Made by a program: the position numbers and the translations under genes | Assembly: GCF_018139145.2 (NCBI RefSeq) | Contig: NC_059476.1 | Location: 6,609,501-6,673,500, forward strand | Length of the DNA stretch: 64,000 nucleotides | Origin: Gymnogyps californianus | Lineage: Eukaryota; Chordata; Aves; Accipitriformes; Cathartidae | Direction of reading: 5' to 3' | The notes under the pieces: model-generated | Told to the model about the DNA's origin: nothing | Database searches by the model: none | Seen by the model: the letters and a program-made list of their open reading frames with translations, nothing else | In this document: positions 12,882 through 23,786 of the stretch, one piece after another | Position numbering within the stretch: position 1 is the first letter of the stretch | Layout of the letters: the number at the start of each line of letters is the position of its first letter

Positions 12882-15127
12882 GTTAAATGTATTTGTTTCA
12901 AACTGCTGTATTGGCAGAAAGGCTTTAAGACAGCAAAACCAGAAAAAGTCACTATGCAATCATCATAAAATCTCACTGACACTAACAAAGGTTAAGAGTT
13001 TCACTGGATTGAGAATATCCTGGTAACTTTCACAGAACACAAAGTCACTGCTTCAAGAAAGCATTTGTTGGTTTTTTTGTTGGCTTTTTTCCTAAACAAA
13101 TACCTTAATTGTGTTAATTTACTTTAGGAATGTAAAACATGCATATGAATAAATCAGTTTTCAACATCCAGTATTCAGTTTAAATTATTGTCCTTTTCAA
13201 GGATAGAGCTTTCCATTTTATGCATGCCAAGAGACATGATTAAAAATACAGGAGCTACCTACATTCACAGGGCACTGGAGGAATCTACTGCAGAACATTT
13301 TTGTCACATTTACTAGCTCTTAGCAAGGTGATTAGCTCTGAGAACAAGAGCAGTGTTACTGGAAAAGTGTATTTCTTTATTCCCTAGTCTTTTCCATACT
13401 GCCTGTTATGGAAGTTTCTTGGCAATGATTGTTATTCAGACTTGGCTTTACAGTCAAAGGGGACCCAACATGAGGTCAAAACTTTGATCTCAGCACTGCA
13501 GTCTAAAAGAAGTAATAAGAAAAATGCCATCTGCTGATCACTTCATCCCCTCTCCAGTGCACGGTTTCTAATTACCTGGAGTGCTTGTTGTTGTCTTCAC
13601 CTTGCTTTTGCATGCAGCTTACGTGCTTGATATTTGAATGTACTTTCCTAGAAATATAAACTATTAAGTATTGCCCTCCATGACACCAGGCTGGATCAGC
13701 ATCTTAAACAATACAACAGCTGGGAAGCAGTGACTCACTGCACTGCCCAGAAATACAGTGTAGAGCTGCAAATCGGAGCGTCTGTGAAAGATAAACCATG
13801 CTAACTACTTCATTTTGCCTGCTAAAATACGTGTCAAAGCTTCCAGATTCCTATATTGCAGCTTGAACCCTGGCACAGAACTAAGTGGTGCTTCTCTATT
13901 TCTCAGTATATCAACAACATGAATTTGGCTCACTGCTGCTTCACTTTTGGGGCCCTGTTCCCCGAGGCATTCACAAGTGTCTCAGAATTCACAAAAGTTT
14001 CCTTAAAATTTTGGCTCTTTCTTGCGGGGGAAAAAAAAAAGTGATTTTTCATGAAGAGTGACTTTAAAGTGATATTTCGTGGGAAATCGGACCTTTTCTC
14101 TTTTGCAAGTAGCTTTTTTTACATGAGAAAAAGAACCTTTAAGCAGCTCTAAGGATGGGGCTTTTTCACACTATTGCTATTTGCTTGTGCAGTTTATTTC
14201 ACATCATTTAGCGCCTGTTTAGCAATGGCACTATTTTAGATGCTGTTGTGTATTGTGCTATTGTCTATTGGTTTGCTGGCCGATAAAGCCAAAATGCCTC
14301 ACAACTTGGAATCTGACAGTTCTTATCAATTTAATGTTACACTTTTAAAACTGAGAAACTGAAAGAAATCATCAGAACAATTTCGCCCGCTATTTCAGTG
14401 CTAATGGCAACAGAGATGGCAAAAATGGGCCAATAACTTATTTTTAAGGTGTTGACATTTCAAATTTCAAGAACAAAAAATTCCTTTAGATTTGTGATTT
14501 TTTAAAGACCCTTGTGATAAGGGCCTTTAACCCGTACTCTAACAAATGCAGTGCTAGATGAAGTAAATCTTTACACAACTGCGACTATTGAACTTGTCCC
14601 ATAGCAGAAGTTGGAATAATCACACATGCTAAGTGCCAACCTAGAGTTTGTAGAACAATCCATGATAGAAATTTCAGTTCTTCATTCTGGGGGCAGCTCA
14701 GCTCAATGGGTCTGTCAGCTAGGATCTGAGGCTGTTAATATTTTATTATTATATTGGGTTATTATTACAGCTAATTATATTAGTAAACCTGTTACCATTA
14801 ATAATACCACAAATTTAGGAAAAATCAAACTGATACCAACTTGAGACAACAGAATTCAGCTACTGGTGCAGAATAACCAGCTGAACTTTCTGCTGTAAAA
14901 TTTCTGCAATCAAAGTGAAAGGCAGAATGGTAAATAGTTTGCAATGTGTATATATTTTGAAAGTGTATTCAATACTGTGCACTCATCCTGTCCTTTATAA
15001 AGCACAGTTCTTCCCATATCTACACCACTTACTCATATTAAAGCCATGTCCACAAGCCTACATATAGGAAGAATTGGATAATGACCCAGTTCTGCTATTG
15101 ATTGAAACTTTAAAGCTGTTGCTTTTT
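12882..15127. other. Unique AT-rich DNA (putative intron)
   Basis: No gene or repeat is recognised. The first 144 bases continue the open frame described at 12751. Confidence 0.5.
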
Positions 15128-15192
15128 TGGTTATTTGTGAGGTTCTGTTTGATGTTGTTGGTTTATTTGTGAGGGGTTTTTTGATGTTATTG
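15128..15192. repeat. Imperfect tandem repeat, about 31 bp x 2
   Basis: Two adjacent units share ttatttgtgagg and tttgatgtt with small differences. The strand is T/G-rich. It is a local duplication with no evident function. Confidence 0.6.
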
Positions 15193-16023
15193 GGTTAGTT
15201 TGAGTATGTTATAAGTAAATTTTGCTGGGTGGCACAATCTGCCCTAGAAATATCAATAATGTAATAGCTGCAGTGAAAAAGAGCACATTATTCTTGCAGT
15301 ACTTATAAAGTAGACACAAATAATTGTTATGTGCTATAGTTAAATATAAATTATAGATAAAACCATCCCTTTTATTTACAGACATATATAGAAGAACAGA
15401 TCACATGCTGAAAATGGGAACTGTCCTGGCCATCTCTCTTCCAGTAAAAAATTACTCTTTACGGTACATTTTCTCTTGATTTACCCAGCCCCTAGCTAGG
15501 TATCTCTAGTGCTATGGTTCTCCTTTAGAGATTAATAGACTTTACTAGTGAGAAACTTCTAATGATAGTCAGCCAGATTCTCCCTTTCTCCAATTTGCCT
15601 GATGAGACCTTGATCGATCCTGTAGTTCAGAGTGAAAACTGCAGTGCCTCAAGTTGCCTCGCACTCACTTACTCAGTGCACTGACAGTCATACATTCAAC
15701 TGGCAAGAAAATAATTTTCCCCCATGAAGTTCAGCTTTAGCAAGTCATCTGCTAAAGCACACACACAAAAACCGTGGCAAGGACACTGTTTTGGGTGAAT
15801 GTTTCTCTGACTGGATACATTGCTTGGAGAATATTGTTTTGGGGATGGGATATCTAGTAGTTAATATTGTCATCAAATTTAAGCAGTGCTTCAACCTAGT
15901 GGGATGCCTTTTGCTTGGTACTGTGTACTTGCACAGCAAGAGATGGTCCTCATTCCAATTAATATTTATCATACCCAGTGAAACTCAGGAATTCCGGCTA
16001 CCGGCTAACACTGTGCTGTACAA

Positions 16024-16063
16024 AGAGACAAAGAACAGAAACTGTAGAGACAAAGAACAGAAA
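16024..16063. repeat. 22-bp-period tandem duplication
   Basis: The 18-base word agagacaaagaacagaaa occurs at 16024-16041 and again exactly at 16046-16063. A 94-bp + frame ending at 16075 spans it, but its donor (gtagca) is weak, so it is not called as an exon. Confidence 0.8.
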
Positions 16064-16089
16064 AAGTCCCAGGTAGCATGGTAAACAAA

Positions 16090-16235
16090 CAGATGAAAAG
16101 TGGGAGTAGGAACAGAATAAAAGCATTAAAGTGATTTATCCAACATCATACAGCAAGTCAAAGGAACTTTTGTGAATAAGATGCAGGTTTTCTAATTCTC
16201 ACTCTTGTTCTCTGACAACAATGTGCTGCTTTTCC
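16090..16235 (-). mobile_element. MIR-like SINE relic
   Basis: On the + strand the order cagatgaaaag, gcattaaagtgatttatcc, acatcatacagcaagtc and gatgcaggttttctaattc follows the reverse of an ancient amniote MIR/CORE-SINE. In that family the order is cagatgaggaaact, gaggttaagtgacttgccc, gtcacacagcaagtc and the tRNA-like box region. It is highly diverged. Orientation is - because the tRNA-like head lies at the higher coordinate. Confidence 0.45.
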
Positions 16236-16504
16236 CAAAACTACAATTTCTACAATGTCACTTTGCTTGTTTTCCAGCTTTACTTCACATGCATGATTTA
16301 CAGAAACTTTGTATTGCCTTTCTCCATACCTATACACTATAAAACATGAGATTTGTAGATGGACTAAGGGATGTGAAAATAACCGCAATGAGTAGACAGT
16401 TAAATTACTTTTAAGAACAGGCATGTCTGAAATTTTGAGGACATAATGGAGTCCTCAGATGTTGCCACACAGTGTTTCAGATTTGGGAATTATGTATAAT
16501 GCCA

Positions 16505-16668
16505 GATCACGTGAACTGAACAAAGAATTTGCCTATGTTTGTCTAACTTGTTCTTAGACACCTCAGCTAACAGAAACTCCACAACTTCCCTGGGTAATCT
16601 ATTGCAGAATTTCACTTGCCTTACTCTTAGAAAATTTTCTTAATATCTGACTATCACTATCCAGCTAT
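16505..16668 (-). mobile_element. Small old CR1 fragment
   Basis: The + strand text tttgtctaacttgttcttag, actccacaacttccctgggt and ctcttagaaaattttcttaa matches the reversed 3' region of CR1, where the phrases are 'tccacaacctccctgggcaa' and 'agaaagtttttcctaa'. Both ends are lost. It is old and non-functional. Confidence 0.65.
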
Positions 16669-18308
16669 GACATGGAAATTATAATAGAGGTTTTAATTTC
16701 CCCCATGAGATGTGAGTGTAAGACCCCAGAAATCTTACAGCAAGGGATGAAGACGATGGCATCCTTAGTCTGCTAAGAAAGAAGATGGCAAAAAAGAGTT
16801 TGCTTATATCGGTCCCTCAAATACTCTAATCTGATGCGTGGGTCAGAGGAACTAAATTTTTTAAATCACCTCTCTCATTTGCACAGAAAACATTTATACT
16901 AGTAAATAATTAATTACGTGAGATTCTCTTGGCAATTTTCATTATAAAATTCATGATTAAATTATTTTTCACGTCTTGGGAAATAGCAAACAGTTAACCA
17001 AGGTCAAGCCAAGTTTCAGCCAGCCCTGGAGGACATATGTCATATATTTGCTAACTAAAAACTATGCTAAACTGAAAAAAACAGACACTTGAATACTAGC
17101 TAGTGAGAGAAAGTAAAATTACCTCCAAGTCAGACATCAGCCAATTCAGAGAACCCAGAAAAAATTCTAAGTGCTGGCAAGCACAAACTTTGTGGTCCCT
17201 GTGCTTTCCTTACATGTAGACAGTAGGTATATGACCCTCAAGGACTCTTGTAACAACCCCACTGAGATACGATCAGCTGATACTTCTGGATGATTTTAAG
17301 TTGCTTATTCAAAGGAAACGTTAGTCTGTGTTCAATAATTAATGTTTGGGTTCTTAACTGTTCTTTGAGACGCAAGTTGAATCTGAGGGAATTTACACAC
17401 ATAAATACCACTTGCCCATTCCAGCTCCACTGCCTGGAAAACATCTACCCTCTCTACTTCGTGTCTACTGATCCTGCCCAAATTGTACCGATGCCGTCAA
17501 GATGCTTTGAAGCTGCTGAAGAGTAAGGACTTGGCTGCAGAGGATTTAGAAGGAATCCATAGCATCACCCTTCACTGTACCTCTTAAGGTGCCTTTGGGG
17601 CAGTTCACCTCTGGAAGTCAATGTTTCCAAATTTCTGTGAGCAGCATTGTTACCTTCAAAAAAAACCAGCCTCAAAGAAACGGCTACTGAACGTGCGGAG
17701 ATCTATTTGCTCCAACAACAACGAGCAGGTCTGGCCAAGCTGTTGGAAACAAGTCGGATGGTTACCCAGCATAGCTCGTTCTAGACTTGCATTTTATTTG
17801 ACACTATGAGTTAGAAAATTTGGTTTTAATCTCTTAAATGACTAGTGAGACTGTGACCTCAGCACATGACTCCAGGTGTTACTTCCAGTGTAGACCCATT
17901 GTGCTGCTGCTGCTGCAATTCAGAATGTGCAGAAAGAAGGCTGAAAATTGAGCCAAGTGCCGGGGCACTCAGAGCAATAACGGAGAAGGAACAGCAGACT
18001 CACTGGGGACAGAGATAATCAGGCTGTTTTGATGGAAACTTTTGGCTATCTAATCGATACCAGTCTGACTGCTGAGAGAACAAACGGCTGATTAGCTGTA
18101 GCTGGCCGAGCTTGCTCAAGAAAAGCGCTGTGGTTACAGATCTGAAGAACTTGTGGTTGTTCAAGACAGAGGGAGAAGTTACCATCAGAAGAGCTTCAAG
18201 GTAATAGAGCTAGTCAAGATAACACTGTTGAAGGAGGTGTCTCCAGACAGTCCCAATTTGGCTGTACATCCCACAGAGGTAGTCACTGCTGCTGATGCTA
18301 ACATTATC
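16669..18308. other. Unique DNA, no clear feature
   Basis: Nothing well supported is present. A 61-bp + segment (18143-18203) is open between a modest acceptor and a gtaata donor but does not fit the phase chain. A short CTG run (17901-17916) is present. Confidence 0.5.
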
Positions 18309-18384
18309 TCTAGAATTACACTAATTACCAGCTTTGTTATGCTAACCAATCACTTTGTTTTGGTAATGCTGGTGTAATTCTAGA
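18309..18384. repeat. Imperfect palindrome with long arms
   Basis: A perfect 13-base arm (tctagaattacac, 18309-18321) pairs with its reverse complement at 18372-18384. An inner 7-base arm (attacca, 18324-18330) pairs with tggtaat at 18361-18367. The loop is 30 bases. The predicted RNA on either strand would fold into a hairpin of about 76 nt with small internal loops. It could be a MITE remnant, a precursor-like hairpin or chance; no target-site duplication is evident. Confidence 0.7.
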
Positions 18385-21300
18385 TTAATTAGCTTGGACT
18401 TAATCGGACCTAAGGGAAAAATAAACTGAGAACACACTGACAAACAAGCATGATTTAAACTGCAGAGTTTGTTTTCAGAAATTTGCTAATAATATATATT
18501 GACTTCTGCCATCACTGATGCTTTCATATTTGAAAAGCAATTTCCTTCCACTTCTTCTGACTTTCTGTGGATAACTTTATGAGAAGAAGGGTAAGAAGAT
18601 CAAGGAATCTTTAAAAAGGAGCAATTATCGTGAGTTATCATCTTAGTTCAAGCTTAAAAAGAGGGTCTAGCTATGAATCTGAACCTCACACTGTCCCATC
18701 AAGAAATTTTTCATCTCTAGAGACTGGTTCCAGTTTCTCTCTCCACTCTGCACATCAGAGTTTGGTAGATGTCAACTTTTCTAACTATCAGCTACTATAA
18801 ATCCACCTCTGAGCTGCTTCCAATAATTGCTGCTTGATGATCGTGTTAAGAAGTGGCAAAACTTTTCTCACAGAAATACATTCAATGCATTTTGAAGCCA
18901 GTTAAAACTCCATGCACTCCTTCTCAGCCTGCTTGCTTCCTTTCGCCCACTTCAAATGCTTTATTTTTAAGGTCAATGCTTAATTCTGCAGGGAAGGTAA
19001 GTTATCAAATAAGCAAAAGAAAAATAAATTACCTGCAATGAATACGCTGGGGCTTTTCAGTGCTTTTTTATTTTTGTTCTTCTACCAAAAGAAAAACTAA
19101 TTGTTCCACAGTCCAATTGCCTTGAGCCTTCTACCTTATGAAACCTCTGTTATTAAGTGGTTCAGTTGTCAGAAGGATTTAATCCCTAATCAGTCTTTGC
19201 AATAAAGATCGTGCAGACTGCCAGACAAATGCTTGACTTTAATTCACTACATTTTATCTTGATGTGTGTCTGCAGCACCAGATGCAATGCGCAGGCAAAG
19301 AAACAATGCTCCATCTGGGACACCTTCTTGCATTTCAGCTTTGCTGTTATGTTTCATGAGCTAGCCATGTTTTTGTTTCCTTCTGCTCTCCCAACTAGGA
19401 TTTTCACAGTTGCTCTAATTAGTAGTTAGACTTATTATTAAACTTAGATTTCAAATGTTTTTAACGTTCCCTAAAGCCTAAACAAAGGCAACATGTTAAT
19501 ACTATTTTTCCAGCCAAAGTATTACCCTTCCATTTGAAAAGCTCTTTAACCTTCTATTTGTGCTTTCCTTATATTTTCTATAGTGGTCATTACCTGCCTA
19601 TAAGCGTCATCACCGCCTCGCACCCCCACTTTCTAGCATGAACTGTACTATTTCAGTATTCCGCTGTGGGCGTTCTGGTTTGTCCGCTTTTATGAAGTTC
19701 ATAAGAAAACATTTTTAACCCAAGACAATGTGCTTTACTCAGGCTGAAACATGAATCAGTGTTTCTTCTCCAGGTCTTTAAGTTCTTCCAATTCAACTGG
19801 ACCGTATCAATTAATTTTCTTTCTCCTGACCCTACAGCTTGCTCTTGAAGTTAATTCCTTAAACTTTATTTCACATGCAGTTATAGTACGTCTGTTTGAG
19901 TCCACAAATGAGTCTGAAGGCAAACATGTAGTTGCAACCAATGAAAGTTGCACGCCACATTTTCTTAGTTCAGACGTTCTTAGCGGTAGGTTAGCGCATA
20001 AACATTATTAGAGCTTTGTCTAGTGGAACCACTCAGTGAGATGAAGAATTTAGATTTTATGTAAAAACTGTTTCTAGCTTATATAAATTTAAAAAACCAC
20101 TTGCAATTACAGCTGATTATGCAGAGAACCTGAGATGAACCTCAAAGGTATGAACAGTCTTTGCATCAGACTTCTAAAAGTTGGTGCTCCTCCAAGAGCG
20201 ATGCATTCATGGTGTGGGTGTGATCCTTCTGGAAGTGTATTGTTCCTTGTACTTTGAATTGTTTTAATATAACCTACACCCCTAATTCAGATACAATTTA
20301 TTTGAAAACATGGTCGCCATGACAATGAACAGTGTAAATGTCAAAAGACTTTAAAACTACTCCCTTTTCTACAACATGAATCTGTTTCCAATTTCAATAT
20401 TTTTCATTAGTAGTGTCTCTCTTCTGTCTCTAAATCAGCTTCAGTTCTGCGTGCAGTGTTCATCTGTTATCAATATTTTATATATATATATATACACACC
20501 CAGGCCACAGTGTCTACTCAAAATTCACTGCGTCAGTGAGCAAAAGTATATATTTTGTTTTGAATTATTCCTAGAGAAAGGTGTTTTCTTCTTTGTAACA
20601 AAAGCATGACTTCGGGGCCACCCATGATTTACTACACTGTGAGAAAACCAGACAATAATATTGTATCAAATAACTCCAAAATAACTGAAAAAGGTTAAAC
20701 CAAATGACAGAATTCAGTCCTTCAGTTTCCAGAGAAAACAGCTGAAGTGCTTTAAAACCCAAACATTTCTCTGGGATTTAGTGTCTATTTTAAATTCGTT
20801 GTAAACAACAGCAAAACTTCCACAAATTTTACTCAAGATCAGATTCAAGTAGGCAAGTACATCTAATTGCAGATATAACTGATGATCTGTAGAAATGAAA
20901 GGAGCAAATCACGTACCTCATCTACCCAGAGAAACAGAGAAAATAAAGTACTTTTGCTTCTGGACTTCAGTGTTAGTTACTGAACTGTTGGCCTGTCCAA
21001 CTGGATATTCTGGCAAGATTTCGTTATAAATGAAGCTCTTTTCTACAGAGAGAAAAAGTGTTTGCTGAATCTTCCATTATTTGTGCTTATTGAACTTATG
21101 TCACCACAAAGGAAATGCATTTAATCTTTAATTTGCGATGAATTTAGTACTTTCAGATTAACAAGGAAGAGACCCGTACAGGCTGTAGCTGGCTATCTGT
21201 GTAATTTTCCTTGTGCTCTCTCACACCTTGTGTTACAGCTTAGTCTGAGCTTCTGTTTGTGAAGATATCTCACTGTTTCCTTAATAAGCATCCTTGGCAT

Positions 21301-22607
21301 CTAATCTAGCACTCTGTGGTGTGATTTGAATAGCAACCTTCAAGGTAGCTACCTGTGGCCTCAGTGAGCTGTGAAATGAATCAGACACAGGTAACAGCTT
21401 TTCTGTCATCCCGGCATGAATCAAAAACGCCTCAGTCCCCAAATGCTGACAGCCATAATTTATTCTTCAGAATTTGGGGGAGAAGTGCCACTGAACATGC
21501 AGCTTTCCCTTAGGAACCACAGCATAGCCACCAGAAGTGAAGAGCCTCAAATATTAAACTTCCCGTTTCAGATGCTACTACAGGGAAGAGGGGAAAGAAT
21601 GCTGATGTTCAGACTTCAGGGAGTTGGAAAAATTTGCTTCCAAGCCACTGCTTATTATAACAACCGCTGAAAAATGGCGGTTCTGTCTGGGATCGGAATG
21701 CCTGGGTACCATATGTCGTGGTGATGATTCCTTCAGCCTAATGGGCTGGGATTCACAGGTGCATTAGGAAGTGAACAAACCGGCAGCATTACAGTGAGTA
21801 GGCTCAAAACTACATTCACACGAATAGCAAAGCCTTATGAGCTTTTGCCTGGTGCTTAGCCCTGTGCTTCTTTAATTTTAACCTTTAAAAAATTGCAAAA
21901 GCAAATTTGAAAGATTCCCCAACCCTTCCTCTGCAATTGCCTGTGGATGTATCATTTTCTTTTAGCTTGCCTCCCCCCCACCCCTTTTTTTAAAAATCTT
22001 TTGAAGTCTCATACTTTGAATCACTAAGAGAAGAAGAATAAAATTAGTTCTGAGAGAATAGAGAGCAAGGCGAGAAAAAAGGTGGGCTGCATGATACGAT
22101 TATGGACCCATGGAAACATGAGAAATGAGTCACTGAAATCGAATGATCATAAAGAGATAAGATAAAACAAAGAGGAGAAAAAGTAGTTGAAAATGTTAGT
22201 ATGTTAACTGAAATATGTTGAAAAGCACTACTTTAAAATAAACTAATTAACGGTGCCTCCAAACTAAGTAAGATTATGTGGTAGTGTAACTTTTAAAAAG
22301 AATTTTTTCCCCCACACAAGTACAGTCTTTAGATGATCACAACCCAGTAAGAAAATTACCACCACAGAGGAACATAAAATTACTACCAATTGACAGAATT
22401 CAGATTTCTACCGGCAACAGTATAAAATGAATGCAGGGAATATGATTACAGCTTCACCTTTCAAAAAAGTTCATGTCAATCCCTTATGTAGCCTCAGACC
22501 CTATGTGTTGAATATTTGCTACTGTTCTTTAATAATCTCAAATATATATTTCTTTGGGCTTTTTTGGTGGTCAATGGAAAAGGAAATGCACAAGCAAGCC
22601 AATCTAA
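18385..22607. other. Gene-poor AT-rich DNA
   Basis: A short TA/CA run lies at 20478-20498. A 69-bp + segment (18928-18996) is open between a cttctcag acceptor and a strong gtaagt donor, but its phase does not fit the chain. No recognised repeat family is seen. Confidence 0.5.
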
Positions 22608-22712
22608 GCAGTAGCCTGGTGGTTAGCACACAGCCCTGGAAAATTAGCGTGGGTTTGACTCTGTCCCCTGCTGAGGAAGGTCAGGCATTGCTTTGACAAG
22701 TTCTTTAACCAT
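22608..22712 (+). mobile_element. MIR-like SINE relic
   Basis: The string cctggtggttagcacacagc followed by gtgggtttgactctgtcccc and gctttgacaagttctttaac parallels the MIR layout. That layout is tRNA-like box A (gtggttagagca), box B (gggttcgaatccc) and the core 'accttgggcaagttacttaac'. The copy is strongly diverged, as expected for an amniote-ancestral SINE. Confidence 0.5.
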
Positions 22713-23679
22713 AATGCTATCTTACATAGGGCAAGTATCAATGATCCCTCCCATCCATCTCCTTACCCCACCAGCTGGGTTTTCAAAATAAAGATGTCTA
22801 TTATAAAAGGTCCAGTTGCATCCATATGTCAGGATTGCTTAGAGCCAGGCTAGAGCTATTCAGACATCAGCACCACATGGACCCCAGCATGACCCAGAGC
22901 AGCACGACCAGTGCCTGCCTGCTTACATTGGGACGTTCGTGAACCCATGGCTTTGTTAAATTGTCAATCCATAGGGAAAACAGGCACATCACTTAGCAGA
23001 GAGCTCCCAAACTGCCGTTTGGGCCTCCTAAAATAGGATTCCCATTATTTTTAGTCATCTGTAAGGGAGCCTCTCAGTCCAGTCTTGCTGTCTAGAGTCT
23101 ATCTCTTACCAGTTAAGAGAGATGGACACCCTCAGAGGGCGTTACAGCCCACTAGTGTCCACAGTCTTTTCTAGGATAGGGAGAACTGTCTTCTCAAAGT
23201 CCTTGTCATTATCTACTGGATACTGATAGATCAAGGTAGGCCAAATACCTCCCTGTCAGAGAGCTAAGTTTACTCACGTAAGATGACTCTCAGCCAGAGA
23301 CCTCCTACATCTGGTGTTAGACACCTGCATTCCTCTTTAGATGTCATCCAGAGAACTTCTGCTTCTCTCCACCCCAGCACTCCCTGAACACATGGACATC
23401 CTCTTTGGACAGGAGCTGGCGGGGACATAATCCAATATCCAAGATGTACATTTCCACAGAATAATGATCTTTGATATGAAAAGGCATCAGATCACACCCT
23501 GGTGGACACAAAAGTGAAGAAACAGTTTTCTGCGTATTTGACGCTTCTTTTTTAAAGTGGACTTGTAACTGGTAATTCCTTTAAGCCCAAAATCATAGTG
23601 ATGAAATCCAGGGGTAAATGACATCTTGTTTGGTAGAATTAACCTCTATCAGTAAAAACTGGTCTGTTCTCGTTTGCAG
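22713..23679. other. Unique DNA upstream of a candidate exon
   Basis: GC content is somewhat higher than its surroundings. No gene or repeat family is recognised. It ends in the acceptor ggtctgttctcgtttgcag. Confidence 0.5.
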
Positions 23680-23786
23680 TGAACGGGATGAAAAATACAC
23701 TGATGCCTGTATAGAAGCAGGATTATTCCCCCAGTCAGGACTATGGCAATACAGAGACTTTCATAGCGGAGCTGCCCCATCAGCTG
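23680..23786 (+). CDS. Candidate exon 3 of the + strand gene model
   Basis: A 107-bp segment follows a strong acceptor (ctgttctcgtttgcag). Only one frame is open. It uses one base to finish the previous codon, then encodes 35 residues including ERDEKYTDACIEAGLFPQSG and LWQYRDFHSG, and leaves one base before the donor gtaact. The composition (W, Y, C, D and E mixed with GLFPQSG) looks coding rather than AT-driven. It fits in phase after 12751-12881 and before 27037-27110. If the donor is not used, the frame reads on to a stop at 23792-23794 with AATAAA at 23824-23829, so this may instead be a terminal exon with a short 3' UTR. The protein is not recognised. Confidence 0.35.

Noticed and set aside
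15982..16075. 94-bp + segment open between a tacccag acceptor and a gtagca donor
   Set aside because: The weak donor, an internal 22-bp tandem duplication and a phase that fits no neighbour argue against an exon.
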